Source of the DNA: an uncultured Bacteroidota bacterium
Lineage (GTDB): Bacteria; Bacteroidota; Bacteroidia; Bacteroidales; P3
DNA: 64,000 bases
Direction of reading: 5' to 3'
Assembly: GCA_902788805.1 (NCBI GenBank)
Contig: CADALO010000007.1
Coordinates: forward strand, 66,552 to 130,551
Positions 35,008 through 43,625 of this stretch are shown here, piece after piece. How positions within the stretch are numbered: the stretch's first letter is position 1; the number at the start of each line of letters is the position of its first letter. The position numbers and the translations under genes are program-made. The notes beneath the pieces were generated by a model. It saw only the letters and a program-made list of their open reading frames with translations, was not told the DNA's origin and searched no databases.

Positions 35008-35081
35008 GGTCCCTTAGCTCAGTCGGTTAGAGCAGCTGACTCATAATCAGCGGGTCCTTGGTTCGAGCCCAAGAGGGACCA
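35008..35081 (+). tRNA. tRNA with CAT anticodon (Ile2 or Met)
   Basis: A full cloverleaf: acceptor GGTCCCT/AGGGACC, D arm GCTC-loop-GAGC, anticodon stem GCTGA/TCAGC with loop CTCATAA, T arm CTTGG-TTCGAGC-CCAAG, discriminator A. CCA is not encoded. The anticodon is CAT. The CCCTTAGCTCAG beginning is reminiscent of tRNA-Ile2 read as AUA after lysidine modification, but elongator tRNA-Met has the same anticodon loop, so the identity is left open. Confidence 0.93.
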
Positions 35082-35082
35082 C

Positions 35083-35119
35083 AAAAAAAGAAGCAATACA
35101 CAGTGTTGCTTCTTTTTTG
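35083..35119 (+). terminator. Terminator after the tRNA
   Basis: AAAAAAGAAGCAA, short loop, TTGCTTCTTTTTTG. The long U-tract begins only a few bases after the tRNA. Confidence 0.85.
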
Positions 35120-35216
35120 TTGTTTCATTATAAGCGTATTATGTCGTTCAGAAGTCATCGTTTTTTGCTGGCTGTGGCCTCTTTTTATTGATTTTGATAA
35201 AAATATGTCGATTTAA

Positions 35217-35248
35217 TTTTGCCATATCGTTTTTTTGATATATCTTTG
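35217..35248 (+). promoter_or_regulatory. Promoter of ilvE
   Basis: -33 TTTTG at 35217 and -7 TATCTTTG at 35241 with 19-bp spacing, 47 bp before the start codon. Confidence 0.8.
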
Positions 35249-35294
35249 CAGTCTCTAATAATAATGTAAAACATTAATTAATAAACTAACAATT

Positions 35295-36308
35295 ATGAAT
35301 ATAGATTGGCAAAACCTTCCGTTTGGTTACGTAAAAACGGATTATAACGTACGTTGCTGGTTCCGCGACGGCAAGTGGGGCGAGATTGAAGTCAGCTCTG
35401 AAGAGACCATTAACATCCATATGGCTGCTTCGAGCCTGCACTATGGCCAGGAGTCTTTTGAAGGCTTGAAGGCTTATCGTTGCAAGGATGGCAAGATCCG
35501 TATGTTCCGTCCCGATGAGAACGCTGCCCGTATGCAGAACACCAGCCGCGGCATTATGATGCCCGAGATGCCCACCGACAAATTCATCGAGATGTGCAAG
35601 AAGGTAGTGAAGATGAACGAGCGTTTCATCCCGCCTTATGGCACTGGCGCAAGCCTCTACCTGCGTCCTCTGATGATTGGTACCGGCATCACCGTGGGTG
35701 TCAAGCCTGCCAATGAGTATCTGTTCCTCATCTTCGTAACTCCCGTCGGACCTTACTTCAAGGGCGGTTTCCAGGCTAACCCCTACGTCATCACCCGTAA
35801 GTACGACCGTTCGGCTCCTCTCGGAACCGGTATCTACAAGGTTGGTGGTAACTACGCTGCTTCTCTCCGCGCTCACGTCGAGGCTTGCCACGGTGGCCAG
35901 TACGCCTGCGAGTTCTATCTGGATGCCAAGGAGAAGAAATATGTCGACGAGGCTGGCGCAGCCAACTTCTTCGCCATCAAGGACGGTGTCTACATCACCC
36001 CGAAGTCGACCTCTATCCTGCCTTCAATCACCAACAAGAGCTTGATGCAGTTGGCTGAGGATATGGGCATCAAGGTCGAGCGTCGTCCTATCGCCGTTGA
36101 GGAGCTTGCTGAATGCCAGGAAGCTGGTGCTTGCGGTACCGCTGCCGTCATCAGCCCCATCGAGCGCATCGACGACCCCGAGGCTGGCAAGAGCTACGAG
36201 TTCGGCAAGAAGCCCGGTCCCATCAGCACCAAGTTGTATGAGGGTCTGCGTGCCATCCAGTTGGGTGAGGCCGAGGATAAGCACAACTGGAACGTTATTG
36301 TTGACTAA
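35295..36308 (+). CDS. ilvE: Branched-chain amino acid aminotransferase
   Basis: A 337-residue PLP fold-type IV enzyme catalysing the last step of leucine, isoleucine and valine synthesis or their first breakdown step. Seen motifs are SLHYGQESFEGLKAYR, RPDENAARM, YLRPLMIGTG, KVGGNYAASL with the PLP Lys, and the EAGACGTAAVISPI phosphate-binding segment. Length and order are those of the IlvE group II enzymes. It is monocistronic between a good promoter and a terminator. Confidence 0.97.
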   Translation: MNIDWQNLPFGYVKTDYNVRCWFRDGKWGEIEVSSEETINIHMAASSLHYGQESFEGLKAYRCKDGKIRMFRPDENAARMQNTSRGIMMPEMPTDKFIEMCKKVVKMNERFIPPYGTGASLYLRPLMIGTGITVGVKPANEYLFLIFVTPVGPYFKGGFQANPYVITRKYDRSAPLGTGIYKVGGNYAASLRAHVEACHGGQYACEFYLDAKEKKYVDEAGAANFFAIKDGVYITPKSTSILPSITNKSLMQLAEDMGIKVERRPIAVEELAECQEAGACGTAAVISPIERIDDPEAGKSYEFGKKPGPISTKLYEGLRAIQLGEAEDKHNWNVIVD

Positions 36309-36327
36309 TTGTAGCGACAATACTAAT

Positions 36328-36358
36328 AAAAAAAGCTCCGCGATTGCGGAGCTTTTTT
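36328..36358. terminator. Bidirectional terminator between ilvE and gcvH
   Basis: AAAAAAGCTCCGC, loop GATT, GCGGAGCTTTTTT: a perfect stem with A- and T-tracts that serves both convergent genes. Confidence 0.9.
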
Positions 36359-36377
36359 ATTATTTGCCTATCAGTAC

Positions 36378-36755
36378 TTATGCACCGATTTTTGCTTTGT
36401 AGGCAGCAGCGTCGAGCAGGCTGTCGATATCAGCAGCGTTGGCGGGTTTAATCTTGATGATCCAGCCTTCGCCATAAGGATCGTTGTTGATAGAGGAGGC
36501 ATCCTCAAGGTTGGTGTTGAATTCAACCACTTCGCCAGTGACGGGCATCAGGAGGTCGGCAACGGTCTTAACAGCCTCGATGGAACCGAAAGCCTCGCCA
36601 GCTTCGATGGTGTCGCCTTCGCAGTCAACGTCGACGAAAACGATATCGCCAAGTTCGTGCTGTGCGTAGTCGGTGATGCCAACATAAGCAAATTCGCCTT
36701 CCAGTCTTACCCATTCATCATCCTGGGTGTACTTCAAATTTTCAGGAATGTTCAT
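36378..36755 (-). CDS. gcvH: Glycine cleavage system H protein
   Basis: A 125-residue lipoyl carrier protein that shuttles the aminomethyl group in glycine cleavage. It has [19 protein letters not shown] and the lipoylation loop [20 protein letters not shown], with the modified Lys in EAVK. The C-terminal WIIKIKPAN segment is typical. The other cleavage proteins are not in the window, but an lpd gene (its L-protein) is at 61393. Confidence 0.97.
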   Translation of the reverse strand: MNIPENLKYTQDDEWVRLEGEFAYVGITDYAQHELGDIVFVDVDCEGDTIEAGEAFGSIEAVKTVADLLMPVTGEVVEFNTNLEDASSINNDPYGEGWIIKIKPANAADIDSLLDAAAYKAKIGA

Positions 36756-36916
36756 AATTTTTCTGTTTTATTAAAAGTTAATTATTTTACTTTCTTTATT
36801 GGTTTTCAATTATATATAGGCGTTGCCAGCAATAGGGGCGACGTCTGTTTCAGATTTCAAAAATACACTTTTTCGTCAGTTTGACAAAATTTTTTTTCGA
36901 TGTTGAATTTTTTTTC

Positions 36917-37015
36917 TATCTTTGCGTTGTAAAAGATGGTTCATTCTGAACGCATTTTATTCTTCAATCTTTTAATTGTTAACGAGTTATAATTTATTAG
37001 TTTGTTTAAACTAAT
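36917..37015 (+). promoter_or_regulatory. rho promoter and leader hairpin
   Basis: A -7 box TATCTTTG at 36917-36924 implies a leader of about 130 nt. At 36996-37015 ATTAGTTT-GTTT-AAACTAAT forms a perfect 8-bp hairpin within it. rho is often autoregulated through its leader. Confidence 0.55.
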
Positions 37016-37062
37016 TTGCAAAATCAGACTATAATTGATTTTCACAACACTAAATCTTATTA

Positions 37063-39138
37063 ATGTATAATATTTCAGAACTCTCTGCAAAGGCTCATAT
37101 TGAGCTTATAGACATTGCAAAAGAACTTGGTGTACACCGTGCCGACCGTCTTGACGCACAAGAATTGATATACAGAATACTTGACGTACAGGCAAAAAAT
37201 CCCTCAAACGACAATGCTTCGTCAGACGACGTGTCACGTCAGCGCCAGCGTCACGCACGCATCAAACCCATTCCTATTGCCGATTCGAACGCCAAGAAAT
37301 ATCAGGCGCACAAGGAAAAGATGAACAACCGCGCCGCCGCTCAGCCTGTTCAGCGTCAGGCACAGCCCGCGCCGGCAGAACCGAAAGAGGAAAAGTATGA
37401 GTCGACGTTCGACCTTAACATCAGCGACCTGGAAATTCCCATTGTGCCCACAGTGCCCGAACTGGCTAATCCTCGCGATTACCTGCAGCGTCGCAATCAG
37501 GAGAATGCCGTTGCCCAGGAGCCAGAGGCAACCGTTGAAACTACACCTGTAGAGGCTTCGCAGGAGCAGCCTGCGCAGCAAAAACGCCGCCGTGGACGTC
37601 CGTCGCGCAAGGCAGAAGGTGCCGAGCCTGCGAAGGACAATACCAAACCAGTGGAAAGCACCGTTGCCAACAAGCCGGAAGAACCTGCTGCAGCCTCCGC
37701 AGAAACTGCTCCCGTTGCTGCTGCTGAAAATGGCGACAATGGCAAGGAAAAGCAGAAACGCCGCGGCCGCAAGTCCAAGCAGAAAACAGAGCCTGAGGCT
37801 GTTAAGAATGATGAGTCCAAGGCAAACAATGAAACTGCCGTGCAGGAGACCGCCGTGCCGGAACCTGAGGCCCCAAAGAACGAGGAGCCTAAAGTCAAGG
37901 GCGAACCTGTGATGCAAGAAACGCGCACACAGGGCGATAACGGCTATAACAAGCAAAAGAACAATCAGAAAAACAACCAGAACAACAATAACAACCGCCG
38001 TCACGAATTCCCGTTCGAGATAGAGGGTTTTGTCGAGGCCGAGGGCGTGCTCGAGCTTTCTCCCGACGGCTTTGGTTTCCTGCGTTCGTCGGACTACAAC
38101 TACCTGGCGTCGCCCGACGACATATATGTCTCGCAACAGCAAATCAAAGGCTACGGACTCAAGGCAGGCGACACAGTGCAGTGTACTGTCCGTCCGCCGC
38201 GCGACGTGGAGAAGTACTTCCCGTTAGTCAAGGTGTTGAAGATTAACGGACTTAACCCCGAGGACATACGTGACCGTGTGGCGTTTGAGTCGATGACGCC
38301 GCTGTTCCCGCAGGAGAAGTTCAAACTGACCGGCCATCCGCAAGAGACCCTCTCGACCCGCATTATCGACCTCTTCACGCCTATCGGAAAAGGTCAGCGC
38401 GGACTTATTGTCGCTCAGCCCAAGACAGGTAAAACAACGTTGCTCAAAGAGATAGCAAACGCCATAGCCTACAACCATCCTGAAGTCTACCTGATGGTGC
38501 TGCTTATCGACGAGCGCCCCGAGGAGGTGACCGATATGCAGCGCAGTGTCAATGCCGAGGTGATTGCCTCGACTTTCGACGAACCAGCCGAGCGTCACGT
38601 CCGCATCGCCAACATAGTGCTTGAGAAAGCCAAACGTATGACTGAATGCAAGCACGATGTGGTCATAGTGCTCGACTCAATTACTCGTCTGGCGCGCGCC
38701 TACAACACCGTGCAGCCGGCGTCTGGCAAGGTGCTGTCGGGAGGTGTCGAGGCCAACGCATTGCAGAAACCCAAGCGCTTCTTCGGTGCGGCACGCAAGA
38801 TTGAGAACGGCGGTTCGCTGACCATCATAGCCACTGCACTGACGGAGACTGGTTCGAAGATGGACGACGTTATCTTTGAGGAGTTCAAGGGAACCGGCAA
38901 TATGGAGTTGCAGCTTGACCGCAAGCTGGCCAACAAGCGTATGTGGCCTGCCGTCGACATCGTTGCATCCTCAACGCGTCGTGACGACCTTTTGGTGCCG
39001 CAAGACATCCTGTCGCGTATGCAGGTTCTGCGCAACCAGCTGACCGACCTCAACCCTGTAGAGGCAATGGAGATGCTGAAGCGCTTTATGGCCAACACCA
39101 AAGACAACGAGGAGTTTATTTTCTCGATGGACAAGTAG
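37063..39138 (+). CDS. rho: Transcription termination factor Rho
   Basis: A 691-residue hexameric RNA-dependent ATPase that ends transcription. Residues about 1-44 are the Rho N-terminal helix bundle ([20 protein letters not shown]). Residues 50-320 are a long charged disordered insert rich in Ala, Pro, Glu, Lys and finally Asn/Gln ([14 protein letters not shown]). The RNA-binding cold-shock fold follows ([19 protein letters not shown]), then the motor: [15 protein letters not shown] (Walker A), [27 protein letters not shown] (Walker B), SGGVEANAL. Long inserts are usual in Bacteroidetes Rho and may promote phase separation. Confidence 0.97.
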   Translation: MYNISELSAKAHIELIDIAKELGVHRADRLDAQELIYRILDVQAKNPSNDNASSDDVSRQRQRHARIKPIPIADSNAKKYQAHKEKMNNRAAAQPVQRQAQPAPAEPKEEKYESTFDLNISDLEIPIVPTVPELANPRDYLQRRNQENAVAQEPEATVETTPVEASQEQPAQQKRRRGRPSRKAEGAEPAKDNTKPVESTVANKPEEPAAASAETAPVAAAENGDNGKEKQKRRGRKSKQKTEPEAVKNDESKANNETAVQETAVPEPEAPKNEEPKVKGEPVMQETRTQGDNGYNKQKNNQKNNQNNNNNRRHEFPFEIEGFVEAEGVLELSPDGFGFLRSSDYNYLASPDDIYVSQQQIKGYGLKAGDTVQCTVRPPRDVEKYFPLVKVLKINGLNPEDIRDRVAFESMTPLFPQEKFKLTGHPQETLSTRIIDLFTPIGKGQRGLIVAQPKTGKTTLLKEIANAIAYNHPEVYLMVLLIDERPEEVTDMQRSVNAEVIASTFDEPAERHVRIANIVLEKAKRMTECKHDVVIVLDSITRLARAYNTVQPASGKVLSGGVEANALQKPKRFFGAARKIENGGSLTIIATALTETGSKMDDVIFEEFKGTGNMELQLDRKLANKRMWPAVDIVASSTRRDDLLVPQDILSRMQVLRNQLTDLNPVEAMEMLKRFMANTKDNEEFIFSMDK

Positions 39139-39145
39139 CCGGAGC

Positions 39146-39192
39146 GCAGGCTTCCAGCCTGCAAGGAACAGGAACGCAGGCTTCCAGCCTGC
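39146..39192. repeat. Two REP-like palindromes (GCAGGCTTCCAGCCTGC)
   Basis: GCAGGCT-TCC-AGCCTGC occurs at 39146-39162 and 39176-39192 in the same orientation, just after rho. A third copy is at 62796-62812 just after lpd. Confidence 0.85.
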
Positions 39193-39245
39193 AATCAATC
39201 CAATAGTTGTTCTTAATACAAGTAAAAGTAAGAGTTGATAATAAT

Positions 39246-40298
39246 ATGAAACGAGGATTTGGCAGTGACAATCATTCGGGTGCAAGCCCCGAGGTTCTGA
39301 AGGCTATAGCCGAGGCAAATGTGGACCACGCGCTGGCTTACGGCGACGACGAGTATTGCTCAAGGGTAGGGGAGTTGTTCAAACAGACCTTTGGCGAGCA
39401 GGCCTCGGTCTACCTTGTCTTCAATGGCACCGGAGCCAATGTGTTGAATATCGACGCGATGTGCCGTTCGCACAATGCCGTGGTATGTGCCGAGACAGCG
39501 CATATCAACGTTGACGAATGCGGAGCGCCTCAGCGCATCGTTGGCTGCCGCCTGCTTACGGTGCCCACGCCCGACGGCAAGCTGACGCCCGAACTGGTCA
39601 AAACCCAGCTGCACGGCTTCGGCTTCGAGCATCACAGCCAACCTCGGGCCATATCTATTTCGCAGCCTACAGAGCTCGGCACGCTCTATACAATCGACGA
39701 ACTCAAAGCTTTGGCAGACCTGGCCCACAGCTACGATATGTACTTGCACGTCGACGGCGCGCGTCTGGCCAATGCAGCCGTGGCATTGGGCTGCACGTTC
39801 CGCCAGATGACCACCGACTGTGGTGTCGACTGTCTGTCGTTCGGCGGCACCAAGAACGGCCTGCTTATGGGTGAATCGGCTGTAATACTGAACCCCAAGC
39901 TTGACGTAGAATTGAAATACCGCCGCAAACAGATGGCGCAGCTCTGCTCAAAGATGCGCTTTATGGCAGTGCAGTTCGAGGCTTATTTAAACGGAGAACG
40001 GAGAACGGAAAACGGAGAGCTGGTTCCTTTGTGGCGTAGCAATGCCGAGCACAGCAACCGTATGGCGCAGCTGTTATACAGAGAGTTGCAGGATGTTCCG
40101 CAGGTTAAGGTTATGTACCCTGTGCAGGTCAACAGCGTCTTTGCCAAACTGCCGCGCGAAGTGTGGACCGCCCTACAGCAAGAGTACTTCTTCTACGACT
40201 GGGATGAAGCGGAGAACGTGGTGCGCTGGATGTGCTCGTTCGACACAACCGAAGAGGACATACACAACTTTGTTGCCGCCCTGCGGAAACTCGTGTAG
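39246..40298 (+). CDS. ltaE: Low-specificity L-threonine aldolase
   Basis: A 350-residue PLP fold-type I enzyme that splits threonine or allo-threonine to glycine and acetaldehyde. FGSDNHSGASPEVL opens the protein, HVDGARLANA carries the PLP-binding Asp, and SFGGTKNGLLMGE contains the Schiff-base Lys. The ATG at 39246 (MKRGFGSDNHSG) was chosen over a TTG frame at 39207. Within the protein, NGERRTENGEL is encoded by a GGAGAACGGAGAACGGA repeat at about 39990-40020 that has the same text as an intergenic repeat at 62813; it seems to be a tolerated in-frame expansion. Confidence 0.93.
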   Translation: MKRGFGSDNHSGASPEVLKAIAEANVDHALAYGDDEYCSRVGELFKQTFGEQASVYLVFNGTGANVLNIDAMCRSHNAVVCAETAHINVDECGAPQRIVGCRLLTVPTPDGKLTPELVKTQLHGFGFEHHSQPRAISISQPTELGTLYTIDELKALADLAHSYDMYLHVDGARLANAAVALGCTFRQMTTDCGVDCLSFGGTKNGLLMGESAVILNPKLDVELKYRRKQMAQLCSKMRFMAVQFEAYLNGERRTENGELVPLWRSNAEHSNRMAQLLYRELQDVPQVKVMYPVQVNSVFAKLPREVWTALQQEYFFYDWDEAENVVRWMCSFDTTEEDIHNFVAALRKLV

Positions 40299-40325
40299 AG
40301 TAGTCGGATAAAGACCGAAAAAGAA

Positions 40326-40355
40326 AAAAGCGAGACCCTGACGGGTCTCGCTTTT
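40326..40355 (+). terminator. Terminator after ltaE
   Basis: AAAAGCGAGACCC, loop TGAC, GGGTCTCGCTTTT: a perfect 13-bp stem. Confidence 0.9.
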
Positions 40356-40372
40356 CGTTTGCCTTTCATCGT

Positions 40373-40436
40373 ACCAAGTCCGCTCGCTGTCCGTTCGTTG
40401 TTCAGTTGTTACAACTGGACAATGAGCGGACTTGGT
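40373..40436. repeat. Nested cruciform
   Basis: CCAAGTCCGCTC at 40374 and GAGCGGACTTGG at 40424 form a 12-bp stem; inside it CAGTTGT-T-ACAACTG is a second perfect hairpin. The GTCCGCT word also builds the palindrome at 61061-61137. Confidence 0.75.
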
Positions 40437-40494
40437 CCCTTCCAAAACACATATTTAAATAGCGACGGCAGAGGGTATTTCCCGGTTTCAAACC

Positions 40495-40632
40495 TTTTTT
40501 TCACTTAACACATTTCCACATTCTTTTTAATGCATTAACACATTATTAAAAGCGCATTCCCATATTCTTAAGGTGCATTCCCGCATTCACTAACGCATTA
40601 AAACATTCACACGTTAACACATTCTATTATTC
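40495..40632. repeat. cattaacacatt repeat tract
   Basis: Degenerate units of CATTAACACATT and GCGCATTCCC. The family recurs at 42112-42170, 42238-42312, 43478-43535 and 52860-52900, in each case next to minus-strand accessory genes. Confidence 0.8.
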
Positions 40633-41982
40633 TTACTGAATCCCACTCATATCAACCGAATACAAAATGTCATCCATCATCTCCTTGACAAGAAAAGCAA
40701 CCATATATATAGGGAGATAACACACATTGTTGCTGACGCTTACATTGTCGTGACAAAAAACAAATGCCTGTGGTATGGCGTACTCGGTATTCTCCATCAC
40801 ATTCGACAATGCATTGTGGCGCTGGTAGTCCTTGCCTGATTTTACCTCAATAGGCACAACATATCCGTTGCGTTCAATAACAAAGTCAAGCTCTCCTTGC
40901 TTTTTACTGTTGAAATAATACAGGTCATATCCGTGGGCGTGCAGTTCTTGTGCCACCACATTTTCGAAGATGGCTCCAAAGTTGATGCTCTTTTCGTCGT
41001 TTATGATACGCAACTGGATACCTTCTGCATATTGGCTTGCCAACAAGCCAATGTCATTTTGGAACAGCTTGAAGAGATTCCTGCTGCACGACAGCTTCAA
41101 CGGAACAACTGGCTCTCCCACATTGTAAGTTGGCAAAGCAACACCTGCATTCTTTAGCCATAGAAAACTGTTCTCATATCGTGTGAACTTCATATTCTCA
41201 TTCAGGTCCTTTAATATGAAACGCTTGTTTTTGGCATTCAACTCCGACGGTATCAAATCGAATATTTCCTCTAAGTATAGCTTGTGGTTTCTGTCATATT
41301 TTGCGATGTCGCGTTTATATAGTCTCACAATGGCTTGCTGCTCGGCCATCACCTGCTGCAAGTTGTGTGTGTCGACATATTTCTGTACGGCAGCGGGCAT
41401 ACCTCCCACAATAAGATAAAGCCTGAACAATTCCATCATCTTGGAATGAACAAAACCATCGACCGGCTGTCTTTTGTCAAAAGATAACTTCAAACTGTCC
41501 ATAACCTGTTCCGACACCCCCATAGCCATAAAAAACTCTTCAAGGTCAAGTGGGAACATTTCTTTCACATCCATATATCCTACTGGTTCGGAGCGTAGGT
41601 CGTTCAACTCGACACCAAGCAGAGAGCCACTCATCACATAACGGTAGCTGCCTTCATCCACAAGAAATTTTATGGCTGTCACTATCTCGGGGCATTCTTG
41701 CACCTCGTCGAAAAAGACAAGGGTCTGTCCCTTCACCAAAGGTGTATCGGTCAGCAGAGACAGCCTGACAAGGATATCCTGACTGTTTTTAGCCCCTTTT
41801 AATGCATCTGCAGCTTCAGGCTGGTTGATAAAATTTATCTCTACAAAATGCCTGAAATGAGTCTTCCCAAACTGACGAATTGAGAAAGACTTTCCCGTCT
41901 GTCGTGCACCTGTAAGCAATAAAGCCTTCTTTGAACGAGTAAAGAAATCATCTAAATAACTATCAATCTTTCTTTTAAGCAT
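40633..41982 (-). CDS. AAA_14/DUF4143 ATPase (second copy)
   Basis: A 449-residue ATPase: Walker A LLTGARQTGKSFSIRQFG, Walker B TLVFFDEVQECPE, sensor YVMSGSLLG, then a DUF4143 part with GELDFVIERNGYVVPIEVKS (D and ExK). A GTG-initiated frame extends to 42105, but its extra 41 codons cover the -7 box TATATTTG and two operator-like repeats, so the ATG at 41982 (MLKRKIDSYLDD) is taken. It is only distantly related to the copy at 23062. Function is not established; regulation by the TTGGAAAATCGGACA repeats is likely. Confidence 0.88.
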   Translation of the reverse strand: MLKRKIDSYLDDFFTRSKKALLLTGARQTGKSFSIRQFGKTHFRHFVEINFINQPEAADALKGAKNSQDILVRLSLLTDTPLVKGQTLVFFDEVQECPEIVTAIKFLVDEGSYRYVMSGSLLGVELNDLRSEPVGYMDVKEMFPLDLEEFFMAMGVSEQVMDSLKLSFDKRQPVDGFVHSKMMELFRLYLIVGGMPAAVQKYVDTHNLQQVMAEQQAIVRLYKRDIAKYDRNHKLYLEEIFDLIPSELNAKNKRFILKDLNENMKFTRYENSFLWLKNAGVALPTYNVGEPVVPLKLSCSRNLFKLFQNDIGLLASQYAEGIQLRIINDEKSINFGAIFENVVAQELHAHGYDLYYFNSKKQGELDFVIERNGYVVPIEVKSGKDYQRHNALSNVMENTEYAIPQAFVFCHDNVSVSNNVCYLPIYMVAFLVKEMMDDILYSVDMSGIQ

Positions 41983-41987
41983 AATAT

Positions 41988-42035
41988 TGTCCGATTTTCC
42001 AACTGCAAATATACGAATAATGTCCGATTTTCCAA
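41988..42035 (-). promoter_or_regulatory. Promoter with two direct-repeat operators
   Basis: On the minus strand TTGGAAAATCGGACA occurs twice, 33 bp apart, flanking the -7 box TATATTTG (42006-42013). A repressor binding both repeats would cover the promoter. Confidence 0.6.
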
Positions 42036-42105
42036 TATTATTTTTTATCAAAATATCACTTTTTCCATAATTCTGTGCCTGCATTTTCGTGGTATAACAA
42101 TCCAC

Positions 42106-42312
42106 CTACTAATGTATTAACTAACACATTAACACGTTAACATATTCTTAAAGCGCATTCCCACATTCAAGATTATTGTTTCTTCGGTGATCCTTCGGCG
42201 ATGGTTTGACGATAGCTCGATGGAACCTCGTGTATTTTCACTAATGCATTAACACATTTGCACATTTACGCATTTTCCAAAGCATTTACACATTAACGCA
42301 TTTCCACATTCT
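42106..42312. repeat. cattaacacatt repeat tracts
   Basis: Two tracts (about 42112-42170 and 42238-42312) of CACATTAACAC/CGCATTTCC units separated by 65 bp of unique sequence with no gene. Confidence 0.75.
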
Positions 42313-42314
42313 CA

Positions 42315-43373
42315 TTATTGCAGGATATTCTGACTAATCCACTGACGGAAAAACGGATCTTCCACCTCGTAATGGGTGCTACGCACAATAAGGCCGGACT
42401 TGATCATTCTCAACAATGAGCTATAGGAAGTACTCGTTGCCTGATTTCGATTCTGCAAAGGTTGCCTGTTTAGCACCAGTTGTTTAAGCGTAAACCTATC
42501 AGTCCTGTTCAGATTCTGCCATAGACGCTCATAGTCTAGATCGTGCATAGACACAAGAGCGTCAACCGCTTTTCGTACTACATCATCATTGATTTTCTGA
42601 TATTTCATCATCTCCCATACCTGCGATGACAACTGCTGTGTATAGTAAGGGTGGCACGCGGAGAATCCTAATATTTCCTCTGCCACCAGAGTGCTTTTGT
42701 TGGGAAGCCGTTCGGTAATATACGTAAGGAAGTCCTCGTATGGGATTTTTGGCAAACGTATCATCTGTCCGAAATGGTAGAATGGCGATGTTTTTTTCTC
42801 GAAGATGGCTTCCATCATCGACTCCTGACTCCCGAGAAGAATATAGTTCAAATTCTTCTGATGTTGCATTAACGACCTTAGTTGTTTGTCAAACCCCTTC
42901 TTGATTTTGGTAACCTCTTGGAATTCGTCAAGCACAATAATCAGTCGGTTATCGGGCGAAGTCACTTTGTCCACCAAAGCCATCGCATCTTCCAACAAGA
43001 CTGATGAGTTGGCCGTAGGCTGGAAACTAACTTCCATAGCTCCAGTCACTGGATTGGATGAAATCATAGGTATTACGCGGAAGTGCGACATAGAATGACG
43101 TACTTTCTCCATCGGGAACCGTTTGAATATAGTTCTCAATAGTTGTGCAGCAAAGTCATCCACACTAAGCACATATTGTAGGTCCAATTGAAGGATTGGA
43201 CGATTGGTCTGGGAGAGGACACGCTGTACAAGACTACTTTTCCCATAACGGCGAGGACTGATAAGCACAATGTGGTTTTCGCTGTTCAGTTTTTGTGTTA
43301 GTTGAGCCGTTTCCGCCACCCTATCAGTGAAAAAATCACCTTCTACAATTGTTCCGAACTTAAAAGGATTCAT
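42315..43373 (-). CDS. AAA ATPase (archaeal-type ATP_bind family)
   Basis: A 352-residue ATPase of the family often called archaeal ATPase. It opens NPFKFGTIVEGDFFTDR; Walker A is LISPRRYGKSSLVQR at about residues 37-51, Walker B LIIVLDEFQEV, sensor YILLGSQES. The C-terminal 100 residues are a winged-helix-like segment (FSACHPYYTQQLSSQVW). Related proteins are abundant in Bacteroidales and of unknown role. Its leader carries a perfect inverted repeat TTGCGAA-AATA-TTCGCAA below the -7 box, so it is likely repressed. Confidence 0.85.
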   Translation of the reverse strand: MNPFKFGTIVEGDFFTDRVAETAQLTQKLNSENHIVLISPRRYGKSSLVQRVLSQTNRPILQLDLQYVLSVDDFAAQLLRTIFKRFPMEKVRHSMSHFRVIPMISSNPVTGAMEVSFQPTANSSVLLEDAMALVDKVTSPDNRLIIVLDEFQEVTKIKKGFDKQLRSLMQHQKNLNYILLGSQESMMEAIFEKKTSPFYHFGQMIRLPKIPYEDFLTYITERLPNKSTLVAEEILGFSACHPYYTQQLSSQVWEMMKYQKINDDVVRKAVDALVSMHDLDYERLWQNLNRTDRFTLKQLVLNRQPLQNRNQATSTSYSSLLRMIKSGLIVRSTHYEVEDPFFRQWISQNILQ

Positions 43374-43391
43374 ATTGTTAGCATTTTATAA

Positions 43392-43429
43392 TTGCGAAAA
43401 TATTCGCAACGAAATTTTTCGCAAAGATA
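43392..43429 (-). promoter_or_regulatory. Promoter with inverted-repeat operator
   Basis: -7 box TATCTTTG (43422-43429, minus strand) followed downstream by TTGCGAA-AATA-TTCGCAA (43392-43409). A further GCGAAAAATTTCG half-site lies between them. Confidence 0.65.
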
Positions 43430-43477
43430 CGAAGTTTTTTCAAATCATAAAAAAATTTTGGGGGCATATACGAGAAT

Positions 43478-43535
43478 TCACACATTAACGCATTCATTTT
43501 AACACTTTCACACGTTAACACATTCTTAAAGGCAT
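43478..43535. repeat. cattaacacatt repeat tract
   Basis: CACATTAACGCATTC, ACACTTTCACACGTTAACAC units in the 250-bp gap between two minus-strand genes. Nothing else is seen in the gap. Confidence 0.75.
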
Positions 43536-43625
43536 TCCTTTCTTTATCCCTTCTTCGTGGGTTCTTCGATCCTTCTTTGTGTGGCCCTATTCCCTTGGAA
43601 GATATGTTAAAATGAAAACCGACAT

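Noticed and set aside
35008..35081. tRNA as attachment site for the second accessory cluster
   Set aside because: No integrase or repeated tRNA 3' end was found nearby; the flanking genes are housekeeping.
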